The notes below the pieces were generated by a model. The model was not told where the DNA came from, did not search any database, and saw only the letters and a program-made list of their open reading frames with translations. Below, in pieces: positions 8,771 through 18,481 of a DNA stretch of 64,000 nt; the first letter of the stretch is position 1; the number at the start of each line of letters is the position of its first letter. The position numbers were made by a program, and so were the translations under genes. The DNA lies in contig CAVYUP010000014.1 in NCBI GenBank assembly GCA_963771705.1, forward strand, positions 744,001 through 808,000. The letters run 5' to 3'. This DNA is from DATFVA01 sp963771705 (GTDB taxonomy: Bacteria; Bacteroidota; Ignavibacteria; Ignavibacteriales; Ignavibacteriaceae).

Positions 8771-9392
8771 TAATAATGAAGATAATTGGAAAATGCGAAT
8801 ATAAGAATAAATTAACTTCTATTATGATATACGTGATATTCAGAATAGCACAAATAATTATATGAAAGATAATATTTGATCAGACAAATTAAAATTTTGC
8901 CTTCGGTACATTTGACCTCCCTTCTTTAGTTTGATCTATAACCAGATTATGCAGAACATCTGATCCGCAAGCCTAAGACCAAATCTATAAAACAGGCAAC
9001 CGGCATGATAAGCTTCCGGGTATTGAGAGTGTTTTTTTTAGCTTATCCCCAGCCTTAAACCTTCCAAAAAGGCTCTGAAAACGTTCTGAATACGTTCTGA
9101 AAACGTTGTGAAAACGTTCTGAATACGTTGTGAATACGTTGAACGTACGTTAAGAATACTCCTGGTTATTATCCCGAAACGATTTAATTTTATATTATTA
9201 AGGGCATTCTGGTGTTTGGTATTTACTGTTGTTCAATGGACAAATTCACCGGGAAATGGAGTTTATTCGTATTATTTCCTAAATCAGAACTGTTTTAAGG
9301 AATTTGAAGTGAGGGGACTTATTTTTATTTTTGTTTATTAACAGAGAAATTCTCCCTTAGCGGCACCTCAGAAACTTAACCGATGAGAAAAT
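8771..9392. other. Divergent intergenic region between kup and polA
   Basis: This 622-bp stretch has no convincing ORF or RNA gene. It must hold promoters for kup (leftward) and polA (rightward). It contains the 11-bp tandem repeat described separately, a DnaA-box-like TTATCCCCA at 9043-9051 (one mismatch to TTATCCACA) and an AT-rich stretch from about 9180 to 9210. The remainder shows no clear structure. Confidence 0.6.
9075..9151. repeat. Seven tandem 11-bp repeats, consensus STGAAWACGTT
   Basis: Seven consecutive 11-bp units fill 77 bp without gaps: CTGAAAACGTT, CTGAATACGTT, CTGAAAACGTT, GTGAAAACGTT, CTGAATACGTT, GTGAATACGTT and a degenerate GAACGTACGTT. All end in ACGTT. The 11-bp period is close to one helical turn, so equivalent bases face the same side of the DNA. 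The array is in the kup-polA intergenic region, about 240 bp before the polA start. Its function is unknown: an iterated protein-binding site or a simple minisatellite are both possible. Confidence 0.93.
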
Positions 9393-12158
9393 ATGAGTAA
9401 AAAGTTTGTAATTATTGATGCTATGGCATTAGCGTATAAAGCCTACTTCGTTTTCATCAACCGTCCCCTTGTATCAACCAAAGGTGAACCTACTTCAGCG
9501 GTTTTCGGGTTTCTGAATCAACTTTTGAAGATTCTGGAAGACACAAAACCGGATTACCTCTCGGTGGCATTCGACTCAAAAGAAAAAACCTTCCGCCATG
9601 AGAGATACGAAGGCTATAAGGCATCGAGAGCCGAGATGCCTGAGGATATGATTCCCCAGATAGCCAGAATTAAAGAAATAATTAATGCAATGAACATCCC
9701 TCTTTATATAATGCCAGGCTATGAAGCCGATGATATTATCGGAACCGCAGTTTGCAAAGCGGAGGAAGCTGGACTTGAATCCTTCGTTATAACCCCCGAT
9801 AAAGACTTCAACCAGCTGGTAACTGAAAAGGTTAAAATCGTGCGGCCGGGTAAGTCAACAGAAGAAATTGTCTTTTACGATGTTAAGAAAGTTATGGATG
9901 AATTTGGTTTCGAGCCAAAGCAGATGATTGATTACCTGGCGCTGATAGGTGATAAGTCAGATGATATACCGGGGATAGCAGGAATTGGTCCCAAGACAGC
10001 AATTCCTCTAATCCAGCAATATGGTTCAGTTGAAGGTATTTACGAGCATTTAGATGAAATACAGAAACCGGCACTTAAGAAAAAACTGGTTGAGGGGGAA
10101 GCTCATGCGTTTCTTTCCAAAGAACTGGCTACCATACATTGTGAAGTTCCGCTGGAATTCGATTTTGAAAAGGCCAAATTTACGAAACCCGATTTTGATA
10201 AGCTGAGAGAAATATTTTTACAGGTGGAATTCAAGAACCTGTACAGCCGTCTCCTTAACTACTATGATAGAAACGGTGACGGCAAAGGCGAAGAGATAGA
10301 GACGATCACTCCCGAGGCTGAAAAATTTGATGAAAAGAAAGTTAACTATTCCGTAATTACAACATCCGCGGAGGCAAAGAAATTTGCTGAGGAGTTAAAT
10401 AAAAAAGACCTGTTTGTATTTGATACAGAGACTGACAGTCTAGACCACTTCATGCTTAAGCTTGCCGGAGTCTCATTCTCAACCAGAGAGAACGAAGGCT
10501 GCTACATTGCATTGAATCCCTTTGAGAATGAGAATGAAGTTCCTGAAACCGTTAAGGACAGACTTCCCTTAAGCGAGTTCATAAAAATATTCAAACCTGT
10601 TTTTGAGAATAAAAAAATTAAAAAGATCTGCCAGAACGGGAAGTTTGATATCTCAGTACTCCGCAGCCGGGGGATTGAAGTTGCAAACTTCTATTTTGAC
10701 ACGATGCTTGCAAGTTACGTCATCGATCCCGATCAGAAGCATGGAATGGATGAGCTTTCGGTAAAGTATCTGAATTACAAACCTATCCCCCTCTCTGATC
10801 TGATAGGTGTTAAGAAGGATCCATCAAAAATATTTGAGGCTGAGCTGAATGCTGTTTCCAATTATTCATGCGAGGATTCGGACATCACTTTCAGGCTGTA
10901 TAAGAAACTTGAGGCAGAAGTAGAGAAAGAAAAGCTCAACAAGATTGCTTACGAAATAGAGTTCCCGCTTGTACCGGTACTGGAAGATATGGAAAGAGAA
11001 GGGATAAGGATAGACACAGAAGCACTCATCGCTTTCAGTAAAGATCTTCAGATACTTATGGATGAATATACACGGAAAATATATAATTGCTGCGGAGAGG
11101 AATTTAATATCAACTCGCCCCAGCAGCTGCAGGTAATATTGTTCGATAAACTGAAGCTTAAGACCGGAAAGAAAACCAAAACAGGATATTCTACAGACGC
11201 GAGATCTCTTGAAAACCTTCGCGGAGAGCATGAAATAGTTGAACTTATACTGGATTTCAGGCAGGTGGCTAAATTAAAGTCAACTTATGCCGATTCTCTC
11301 CCCGCATTAATTCATCCAAAAACAGGAAGAATCCATACCTGCTTCAACCAGACTGTGGCTTCTACAGGGAGACTCTCAAGCAACGACCCCAACCTCCAGA
11401 ACATTCCTATAAGGACGGAAATGGGGAGAGAGATAAGGAAAGCATTTGTTCCAAGGGATGATAATCACCTGATCCTCAGTGCCGACTACAGTCAGATTGA
11501 ATTACGCATTCTTGCCAGCATAACCGGTGATGAGGGACTAACCCGGGCGTTTAAAAGCGGAGAAGATATTCACAGAAGCACCGCGGCCCTGGTATTTATG
11601 GTTGATCCGGAGGATGTAACTCCTGAGATGAGAAGAAGAGCTAAGGAAGTAAACTTCGGGGTGCTCTATGGAATTGGACCATTCGGGTTGAAAACGAGGC
11701 TGGGAATAACTCAGGCGCATGCAAAAGAAATTATTGAAACGTATTTTAACACTTTTAAGCGAGTTAAGCATTTCATGGATGAGTCAGTGCTTAAAGCCCG
11801 CGAAAAAGGATATGCTGAAACGCTTTTCGGAAGAAGAAGATTTCTGAGGAACATAAGCAGCAGCAACCGTGTAGTGAGACAGTTTGAAGAGCGGGTAGCC
11901 ATAAATATGCCTATACAGGGAACTGCCGCGGACATGATTAAGCTGGCAATGATAAACATATACAATGAACTTAATAAAATGAAAGCCCGTTCAAAGATGG
12001 TTCTTCAGGTACATGATGAACTTCTTTTTGATGTTCACAAAGATGAGGTTGATGAAGTAAGAGAAATGGTAAAAGATAGAATGGAGAACGCGATCGCTAT
12101 GAATGTTCCGATTACAGTTGAAACCGGTACAGGCCGTAACTGGCTGAACGCTCACTAA
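9393..12158 (+). CDS. polA: DNA polymerase I with 5'-nuclease and proofreading domains
   Basis: A 921-residue full-length Pol I for Okazaki fragment processing and repair synthesis. The 5'-3' nuclease occupies about residues 1-290 (IIDAMALAYKAYF, then the helix-hairpin motif GDKSDDIPGIAGIGPKTA). The 3'-5' exonuclease domain retains its catalytic acidic motif FDTETDSLDH near residue 344, so proofreading should be active. The polymerase domain has motif A DYSQIELRILA (about 696), motif B RRAKEVNFGVLYG (about 749) and motif C QVHDELLFDV (about 872). A glycosyltransferase gene follows 15 bp downstream. Confidence 0.98.
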   Translation: MSKKFVIIDAMALAYKAYFVFINRPLVSTKGEPTSAVFGFLNQLLKILEDTKPDYLSVAFDSKEKTFRHERYEGYKASRAEMPEDMIPQIARIKEIINAMNIPLYIMPGYEADDIIGTAVCKAEEAGLESFVITPDKDFNQLVTEKVKIVRPGKSTEEIVFYDVKKVMDEFGFEPKQMIDYLALIGDKSDDIPGIAGIGPKTAIPLIQQYGSVEGIYEHLDEIQKPALKKKLVEGEAHAFLSKELATIHCEVPLEFDFEKAKFTKPDFDKLREIFLQVEFKNLYSRLLNYYDRNGDGKGEEIETITPEAEKFDEKKVNYSVITTSAEAKKFAEELNKKDLFVFDTETDSLDHFMLKLAGVSFSTRENEGCYIALNPFENENEVPETVKDRLPLSEFIKIFKPVFENKKIKKICQNGKFDISVLRSRGIEVANFYFDTMLASYVIDPDQKHGMDELSVKYLNYKPIPLSDLIGVKKDPSKIFEAELNAVSNYSCEDSDITFRLYKKLEAEVEKEKLNKIAYEIEFPLVPVLEDMEREGIRIDTEALIAFSKDLQILMDEYTRKIYNCCGEEFNINSPQQLQVILFDKLKLKTGKKTKTGYSTDARSLENLRGEHEIVELILDFRQVAKLKSTYADSLPALIHPKTGRIHTCFNQTVASTGRLSSNDPNLQNIPIRTEMGREIRKAFVPRDDNHLILSADYSQIELRILASITGDEGLTRAFKSGEDIHRSTAALVFMVDPEDVTPEMRRRAKEVNFGVLYGIGPFGLKTRLGITQAHAKEIIETYFNTFKRVKHFMDESVLKAREKGYAETLFGRRRFLRNISSSNRVVRQFEERVAINMPIQGTAADMIKLAMINIYNELNKMKARSKMVLQVHDELLFDVHKDEVDEVREMVKDRMENAIAMNVPITVETGTGRNWLNAH

Positions 12159-12173
12159 AGATTATCCTGCTTT

Positions 12174-13202
12174 ATGCGTATTGATAAAGATAAAATAAAA
12201 AAAATTCTATGTATAAAACCCCGGGGAATCGGGGATATAATACTCTCAACCATCATACTTGAAAACCTTGCTGCTCATTTCCCATATGCTGAAATAGATT
12301 ATCTAACTGAAAGATTTGCCAAGGCTTCTGTAGAGAATAATCCTTTAGTGAGGAAAGTTCTTACGATGAATGAAACAGAATTTCCCCTACTTGCAGCGCT
12401 GCGCATAAAAAAAGAAAATTATGATATGATATTCGACCTCTGGTCGAATCCGCGATCTGCACAGATCACGTTTTTGTCGGGGGTTAAATACCGGGTAGGT
12501 TTTGCATACCGCGGACGAAAGTATGCGTATAATATTCTAGCTACCGGGGAAAGAGGCGATCATCATTCGGCTGAACACAACCTTGAACTGCTTAAGCCTT
12601 TGAATATAGAGATAAAGACCCGGAACGTACATTTCTATGTTTCCGACAAGGACGATGAATTCGGAAAGAAGTTCGTAGAAAAATACTGCAGGCGTGATTC
12701 GCTTGTAGTTGGGATTATTCCCGCCGGAGGCTGGCCTTCCAAAAGGTGTGACGCTTCCAAATGGGTGGAGATATGTTCGGCGATCAACAAAAAGTACAAA
12801 GTTAATTTCCTGATATTATGGGGACCAGGAGATGAATATGACGCTGATTATATAAAAAACCACTTCCCGGACAGAACAGTGCTGGCTCCCAAAACATCAC
12901 TTAATCAAATGTCAGGACTCATTAAAAATTGCGGGTTTATACTTGCAAATGATTCGGGGCCTATGCATATGGCAGCGGCTCTTGGAATACCCACACTCGG
13001 AATATTCGGACCCACCGATCCGGCTAAACACGGACCTTATTCAGCTAATTCAGGATATGTACTAAAAGACGATCTGTTTTGTATTGTGTGCAACTACCTG
13101 GAATGTCCTTACAACCATGAGTGTATGCTCCAGCTGTCGAATTATAAAGTAGTTGAAGCATTTGAGAGGCTGGCAGGAAATTTATTAAAGAAAAAAAACT
13201 AG
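12174..13202 (+). CDS. Glycosyltransferase family 9 (heptosyltransferase-like)
   Basis: A 342-residue GT-B enzyme of the ADP-heptose:LPS heptosyltransferase type. The N-terminal signature IKPRGIGDIILSTIILENL and the C-terminal donor-site motif NDSGPMHMAAALGIPTLGIFGPTDP are both present. A cysteine cluster FCIVCNYLECPYNHEC lies near the C-terminus and recurs in the GT9 gene at 14375. It should act on the cytoplasmic face of the inner membrane in LPS core or surface glycan assembly. It follows polA by 15 bp and overlaps the convergent GT4 gene by 4 bp. The acceptor is unknown. Confidence 0.9.
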   Translation: MRIDKDKIKKILCIKPRGIGDIILSTIILENLAAHFPYAEIDYLTERFAKASVENNPLVRKVLTMNETEFPLLAALRIKKENYDMIFDLWSNPRSAQITFLSGVKYRVGFAYRGRKYAYNILATGERGDHHSAEHNLELLKPLNIEIKTRNVHFYVSDKDDEFGKKFVEKYCRRDSLVVGIIPAGGWPSKRCDASKWVEICSAINKKYKVNFLILWGPGDEYDADYIKNHFPDRTVLAPKTSLNQMSGLIKNCGFILANDSGPMHMAAALGIPTLGIFGPTDPAKHGPYSANSGYVLKDDLFCIVCNYLECPYNHECMLQLSNYKVVEAFERLAGNLLKKKN

Positions 13203-14275
13203 CTGATTAATTTAAGAAATTCATCCATCTTACCGGCGAGCACTTCAACAGTATGATTCTTCTTTACATCCATATAAGCATTTCTACCTAGATCTTTTCT
13301 TAATACGGAGTCACCGCCAAGGTGATTTATTATTCTCACCAGTTCATCGATATCATTAATATTAAACAAGAATCCGTTTTCGCCATTTTTTATAAACTCA
13401 TCATTTCCCGGTATATCTGAAGCTATAAGGGGGACAGACGAAATTCCCGCTTCAAGCAGAGCAAGAGAAAATCCTTCAGATCGGGAAGTCAGGAGGAAAA
13501 TATCCATTGCCTTATAGTACTTCCAAATATCGTCTACGTAACCGGGCATTATTATTTTGGCTCCGCTTATACCGAAAGATGACGCAAATTCTTTTACTTC
13601 ATTCTGCTGTTCCTCCGGAATGCCTATAATTAAAAGAATAAACTTATCATCAAGTCGAGAGAATGCCTTAAAAAGGATATCAAACCCCTTTCTCTCCTTA
13701 TGAAACCAAGTAGACAGACCAAGCACAATCTTATCATTCAGCGAATATTTTTCCTTGACCTCCCCTCCCTGTATCTCATCAATATTTTGGGGGTACTCTA
13801 TTCCATTATGGATTACTTTAACTTTTTTCTTCTTAATTCCTGATTTAATGAGGCTCTCTGCTACTCCTCCGCTGCAGGCAACCTGGTAGTCGAAATACCT
13901 ATTGTATATGATAGGGCCTATTATAGGTGCACTTTTGGTAATATTCTGCCGGTAAGCGATATTCTTAAACTTATCCTTAAATTCTTTTTTCAGGTTAAGA
14001 CCAAGTTTCCGATCCAGTGAATGATAAGAGATGACGGCAAACGGATTCATCCGGGTAAAATATCCCTTAAACTCCCTATAAATTCCCTTAAAGTTGCCCG
14101 AAGTATCAAGAGAAACGACCTCAATTCCCCTTTCCTTCGCCCGTCTTTCGGTAAGAGATCCTTTTGAGGCAAAGAGTCTCAGATCATACCCTCTCTTCAT
14201 CAACTGTTCTGAGCTGAGAATAGCAATTTTTGCGCTTCCCGCGTATCCGTCCCCGAAGCTTACCTGGAATAACAT
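13199..14275 (-). CDS. Glycosyltransferase family 4 (GT1-type)
   Basis: A 358-residue GT-B glycosyltransferase. The C-terminal Glyco_transf_1 domain shows VLGLSTWFHKERKGFDILFKAF and the donor-binding EX7E-type motif SRSEGFSLALLEAGISSVP (about residues 265-283). The N-terminal acceptor domain has a serine/glycine-rich start (VSFGDGYAGSAKIAILS). It is transcribed opposite to its two GT9 neighbours, overlapping one by 4 bp at the 3' end and sharing a 99-bp divergent promoter region with the other. It is probably part of LPS or capsule synthesis; sugar and acceptor cannot be read from sequence. Confidence 0.9.
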   Translation of the reverse strand: MLFQVSFGDGYAGSAKIAILSSEQLMKRGYDLRLFASKGSLTERRAKERGIEVVSLDTSGNFKGIYREFKGYFTRMNPFAVISYHSLDRKLGLNLKKEFKDKFKNIAYRQNITKSAPIIGPIIYNRYFDYQVACSGGVAESLIKSGIKKKKVKVIHNGIEYPQNIDEIQGGEVKEKYSLNDKIVLGLSTWFHKERKGFDILFKAFSRLDDKFILLIIGIPEEQQNEVKEFASSFGISGAKIIMPGYVDDIWKYYKAMDIFLLTSRSEGFSLALLEAGISSVPLIASDIPGNDEFIKNGENGFLFNINDIDELVRIINHLGGDSVLRKDLGRNAYMDVKKNHTVEVLAGKMDEFLKLIS

Positions 14276-14374
14276 ATCAAAAAATACTCCTTCAAATGCA
14301 GCTAATGTTTTTTTATATTTGCGACAAATATAACTTATAAATATAATTATTACTTACAATTAGTCAGGTTATTC

Positions 14375-15538
14375 TTGGCATTAAAAGAAGTTCCTTCCTG
14401 CAAGCGGTTTACGGGATACAAACCATGCTACCCTGATCATAACTGCTGGGTGGACGGCTGTAAAGATAATCTTCCGATAGGGAAGAAAATATTAATAATA
14501 AACCTGGACGCAATGGGCGATATTCTGATGACAACAGCCCAGCTGGCGTCAATAAAAAGGAAATTCCCCGAATCCACTATTTACTGGGTGACCCTAAAAA
14601 TAGCCGCTCCCCTGCTGCTGAATAATTCATATATTGATAAAGTTTTTGTTTATGATGCTGAATCAATATCCATACTGAACGGGATGGAATTTGATTACGT
14701 AATGAATGTTGACAAATCGCAGCGCTCGTGCTCGCTTTTTAATTCCGTAAAATCTGAGCACAAGCTTGGTTTTGGACTTAATAATGACGGAAAGATAATT
14801 CCTGTGAATGAAGGGGCCTACTATAACTATAACCTCGGTATGGATGATCATCTTAAGTTTAAAGTAAACAAACGAACCGGCCAGGATTACCTTGCAGAAA
14901 CTTTTGAGCTTGATTATAAGCGGGATGAGTATGTCTTCAGTTTCAGCGATGAGGAAAAGATATTCACAGCCGATTATAAAAAAAGCGTGGGCATACATGA
15001 CAACGATTTTGTAATAGGATTTAACACAGGCTGTTCGGAACTTTATCCGAACAAAAAGATGACCATCGAGCAGCATGTTTATCTTATAGAAAAGCTTCTC
15101 GAAAAGAAAAATGGAAAAATTGTACTTCTCGGAGGTCCCGAGGATACCGAAAGAAACAACATAATATATTCTCACTTTGAGGGTAGAATAATAAATACCC
15201 CCACTACATTAGGAGTAAGAAAAGGTGCTTGTTTCGAGAACCTTGCGGATATAATAATAACGGGCGATTCTTTCGGGATGCACCTTGGCATCGCGCTTAA
15301 GAAATATATAATTGTCTGGTTTGGTGTAAGCTGCTGGACTGAGATTGACCTGTACGACAGGGGTATTAAGTTATACCAGGAGGATCTTTTCTGTTCACCC
15401 TGCTGGAAGAAAGTTTGTCCTTACAACCTTGAATGCATTCAGATGATAGACCTTGACAAGATAATTCAGGAAACTGAAACTTACTACCACACTGTATTTG
15501 CAAATAAAAAATCCGCCGGTGATAATGGTGAAATCTAA
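14375..15538 (+). CDS. Glycosyltransferase family 9 with cysteine-rich N-terminal leader
   Basis: A 387-residue heptosyltransferase-like enzyme. The GT9 N-terminal strand ILIINLDAMGDILMTTAQL begins only at about residue 39, after a leader with cysteines at about 9, 18, 24 and 29. A second cysteine set (LFCSPCWKKVCPYNLEC) lies near the C-terminus. The start is TTG at 14375, preceded by AGG six bases upstream. No in-frame ATG occurs before the conserved core. The donor motif ITGDSFGMHLGIALKKYIIV is diverged from the usual pattern. The stop overlaps the next gene. The two cysteine groups might bind metal, but this is untested. Confidence 0.85.
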   Translation: MALKEVPSCKRFTGYKPCYPDHNCWVDGCKDNLPIGKKILIINLDAMGDILMTTAQLASIKRKFPESTIYWVTLKIAAPLLLNNSYIDKVFVYDAESISILNGMEFDYVMNVDKSQRSCSLFNSVKSEHKLGFGLNNDGKIIPVNEGAYYNYNLGMDDHLKFKVNKRTGQDYLAETFELDYKRDEYVFSFSDEEKIFTADYKKSVGIHDNDFVIGFNTGCSELYPNKKMTIEQHVYLIEKLLEKKNGKIVLLGGPEDTERNNIIYSHFEGRIINTPTTLGVRKGACFENLADIIITGDSFGMHLGIALKKYIIVWFGVSCWTEIDLYDRGIKLYQEDLFCSPCWKKVCPYNLECIQMIDLDKIIQETETYYHTVFANKKSAGDNGEI

Positions 15539-16397
15539 TCTATTTACAGATGCAGCAGCGAACAAAAAACCGCTTATACTTGATGGAGCAATGGGGAGTC
15601 AGCTTCAGCAGGCAGGGGTGCCGGGTCACAAAAAAGCCTGGATGACTCTTGCAAACACAGATTATCCGGAAAAAGTACTGCAGATACATCTGGACTATAT
15701 AGCTGCGGGAGCGGATATTATCACCACCAATACTTTCCGAACAAATCCTTCCGCCTTAACAGATTTCAGCGAAAGCAAGCAGAAAGAGCTGCTGAGAGCC
15801 GCTATGGACCTCGCGTTTGAAGCCAGGGATAGTCGTAATGTTTATATAGCAGCTTCAAATGCCCCGGCAGAAGACTGCTATCAGAAAGAGCGCCTTAAAA
15901 GTCAGAAAGAACTCAAATACAATCACCATAAACACATTAGTTTACTTAATGATAACGGGCCGGATTTTATCTTAAATGAAACACAAAGTCATTTTGATGA
16001 AATCAAAATTATATGTGAATACTGTTCAAAAAACAGCATCCCCTATGTGCTGAGTATTTATCTGGATGAAAATCTAAAACTTCTTTCAGGCGAATCCCCG
16101 TCCGAAGCCATTCGATACATCAGGGATCATGAACCTCTGGCTATAGGATTCAACTGCATTTCGCCCGCACAATTCAATGCCGCAGAGAAGGATTTCAATT
16201 ATAACTGGGGCTATTATCTGAACTGCGGTTCCGGGAATCCTGAAGATAACATAATAACATGCGGATTTTCACCGGAAGATTATCTTTCCCTTGTAAAAAA
16301 AACGATGGAATATTTACCTTCCTTTATAGGAGCCTGCTGCGGTTCCGGACCTGAGCACATTATTAAAATCAGGGAATACCTAGATGGCAAAGATTGA
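15525..16397 (+). CDS. Homocysteine S-methyltransferase family protein
   Basis: About 290 residues with the Hcy-binding barrel: LILDGAMGSQLQQAG at the start, GADIITTNTFRTNP, and the zinc cysteines in GFNCISP and in GACCGSGPEHI near the C-terminus. All three zinc-binding cysteines are present, so the enzyme should be active. It transfers a methyl group to homocysteine, probably from S-methylmethionine or a related sulfonium donor (MmuM type); it lacks the folate and cobalamin domains of MetH. The ATG at 15525 is preferred over an in-frame TTG at 15498 that has no visible ribosome site. It overlaps the GT9 gene and ispE. Confidence 0.88.
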   Translation: MVKSNLFTDAAANKKPLILDGAMGSQLQQAGVPGHKKAWMTLANTDYPEKVLQIHLDYIAAGADIITTNTFRTNPSALTDFSESKQKELLRAAMDLAFEARDSRNVYIAASNAPAEDCYQKERLKSQKELKYNHHKHISLLNDNGPDFILNETQSHFDEIKIICEYCSKNSIPYVLSIYLDENLKLLSGESPSEAIRYIRDHEPLAIGFNCISPAQFNAAEKDFNYNWGYYLNCGSGNPEDNIITCGFSPEDYLSLVKKTMEYLPSFIGACCGSGPEHIIKIREYLDGKD

Positions 16398-17232
16398 AGT
16401 AAACACACCAGCCAAAATTAACATCGGGTTATACGTAACAGGGAAAAGGCAGGACGGATACCATAACATTGAGACTATTTTTTATCCCGTTAATATTTAT
16501 GACCAGGTAACCATTGAAGATTCCGATCAATTCAGTTTTACAACAAATGATGATTCACTCCCATCTGACTCATCGAACCTGGCAGTTTACGCCAAAAATC
16601 TTCTGGAAGAATATACCGGGGAAAAGCTGAATGTCAGGATCCATCTTGATAAGAAAATTCCTGTTGGAGCCGGATTAGGAGGAGGCAGCTCTGATGCAGC
16701 CGCAGTTTTAAATTCACTCAATAAGTTTGCCGGACTAAACTTAACAATTAATGAAATATTTGATCTTGCGCTGACACTCGGGAGCGACGTCCCTTTCTTT
16801 CTGAACCCCAGACCATCCTTCGCTTGCGGCCGGGGCGAAGTACTTGAACCATTACTACTTAATTCAGAACTGCCAATCGTAATAGTTAATCCGGGAATAA
16901 ATGTATCCACAAAATGGGCATACAGTAAAATTACTCCCAGAGAACATGATTTTGACTTAAAGAAGATAGCGGCCCTGGATTTTTATCACTTAAAGCTTTA
17001 TAACGACAAAGTAAAGAATGTTTTTGAAGAGATTGTTTTTGAGTCTTACCCCTTAATAAAAGAACTTCGTTATCTACATTTTAAACTCGGTGCGGTATTT
17101 TCAATGATGAGCGGAAGCGGGTCGACAGTATTCGGGATTTACCCGGATTACGAAACTGCTTTATCAGCAGGAAAATTAATGAGAGAACAGGGTTACAAGG
17201 TATTTATTCACGATGAAGAAAAATCCAGATAA
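16384..17232 (+). CDS. ispE: 4-diphosphocytidyl-2-C-methyl-D-erythritol kinase
   Basis: A 282-residue GHMP kinase that phosphorylates CDP-methylerythritol in the MEP isoprenoid pathway. It has the start KINIGLYVTGKRQDGYHNIETIF, the ATP loop PVGAGLGGGSSDAAAVLNSL (about residues 93-112) and the C-terminal MMSGSGSTVFGIY. The length is normal. The ATG overlaps the end of the homocysteine methyltransferase gene by 14 bp, indicating a coupled operon. The gene converges with ldcA, 20 bp apart. Its presence shows that isoprenoids are made by the MEP route. Confidence 0.97.
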   Translation: MAKIEVNTPAKINIGLYVTGKRQDGYHNIETIFYPVNIYDQVTIEDSDQFSFTTNDDSLPSDSSNLAVYAKNLLEEYTGEKLNVRIHLDKKIPVGAGLGGGSSDAAAVLNSLNKFAGLNLTINEIFDLALTLGSDVPFFLNPRPSFACGRGEVLEPLLLNSELPIVIVNPGINVSTKWAYSKITPREHDFDLKKIAALDFYHLKLYNDKVKNVFEEIVFESYPLIKELRYLHFKLGAVFSMMSGSGSTVFGIYPDYETALSAGKLMREQGYKVFIHDEEKSR

Positions 17233-17251
17233 ACCCTAATATGAAAATATA

Positions 17252-18193
17252 TTAAGATACTGCTGCCTCCGTTATTTCGACAAATTTTCTGGATGAGTTA
17301 ATCCTGATATTTACGCCAATCGGTACTGTAATATTATCTCTAAGATGACCATGCCTGAAGTTATATACAACAGGTATCTTCAAGGGGGAGAAATAATCCG
17401 TGATAACTTCTCCAAGGGTAAGCGTTTTTTTATTGGGGTCAAGTTCATGACAGTCGCGGAATGAACCTATGACAACTCCTTTCAAACCCTTAAAAAGGCC
17501 TGATAATTTCAACTGATTAAACATCCTGTCAATCCGGTAAGGTGTTTCCCCCATTTCTTCAATCAATAATATTTTATCCTTTAGATCCGGAAAATAATTT
17601 GTGCCTATAAGTCCCGATATTACCGAAAGATTTCCTCCGGTGATCCTTCCATTAGCAGTACCTGAGTTCAAACTAAGGATATGCTCATCATCAGGATTTT
17701 TAATTCGTCCGAATTTCCTGGATGAAGTAAGCAATGCCCAGAACATTTCTTCAGTAAAAGGGCTTACATCTTCATAAAAATCTACTCCCGGCATAGGGCC
17801 CGCAAATGTTAGCAAGCCGGTTTTATAAAACAGAGCCAGGTGAAGCGCAGAAATATCGCTGTAACCGACAAAGATTTTGGGATTATTTCTGATGAGCTTG
17901 AAATCAATTTTATCCAGAAGTCTTGCAGCGCCGTAGCCACCCCTCAGGCAGAATACAGCATTAACCTTTTTATTTGAGAACATTGAATGGAGGTCATCGA
18001 GTCTTTCCTCGTCAGTTCCTGCCAGGTAGCCGTAATACTTTCCGACATTTTTCCCCACCATCACGTTATACCCCATCTTTTCGATATATCGTATGCTTCT
18101 ATCAAGCCGGGAGGGATCATCAACCGATGATGCGGGGGAAATTATTCCAATTAAATCCCCTTTTATCAATTTCCTGGGTTTTATGGATTTCAT
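17252..18193 (-). CDS. LD-carboxypeptidase (peptidase S66 family)
   Basis: A 313-residue cytoplasmic serine peptidase that removes the terminal D-Ala from recycled murein tetrapeptides. Family landmarks are GIISPASSVDDPSRL near the N-terminus, FCLRGGYGAARLLDKIDF, the nucleophile elbow VGYSDISALHL, the glutamate segment LLIEEMGETPYRIDRM and the histidine in YNFRHGHLRDN. All members of the Ser-Glu-His triad appear present. It is monocistronic, with a 288-bp AT-rich gap upstream. No signal peptide is seen. The murein-recycling role is inferred from the family. Confidence 0.92.
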   Translation of the reverse strand: MKSIKPRKLIKGDLIGIISPASSVDDPSRLDRSIRYIEKMGYNVMVGKNVGKYYGYLAGTDEERLDDLHSMFSNKKVNAVFCLRGGYGAARLLDKIDFKLIRNNPKIFVGYSDISALHLALFYKTGLLTFAGPMPGVDFYEDVSPFTEEMFWALLTSSRKFGRIKNPDDEHILSLNSGTANGRITGGNLSVISGLIGTNYFPDLKDKILLIEEMGETPYRIDRMFNQLKLSGLFKGLKGVVIGSFRDCHELDPNKKTLTLGEVITDYFSPLKIPVVYNFRHGHLRDNITVPIGVNIRINSSRKFVEITEAAVS

Positions 18194-18481
18194 AGTAATG
18201 TTTTTTTGTTTTGGGAGTTTTAAGAGATGAATTTAAGAATAGAAATGTTTTCAATCAAATTATTCTTTGATATAAGTTATTATATTTTAACCTCTTATAG
18301 AAAATGATCAGAAGATATGAGGCCGGGCACCCGGGTTTGAGTTTAAATAGATTATAAAATATATTATCACATAATCTCTTTAATTTATATTACTTAGAGG
18401 TATAATTAACGATAAATTAACATCCAGGAATAAGTTATTTAATATTTTTAATTATCAAAATATTTAATCGAAAGAAATTTT

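Noticed and set aside
9075..9151. 11-bp repeats as a CRISPR array
   Set aside because: There are no spacers, units are far too short and no cas gene is present.
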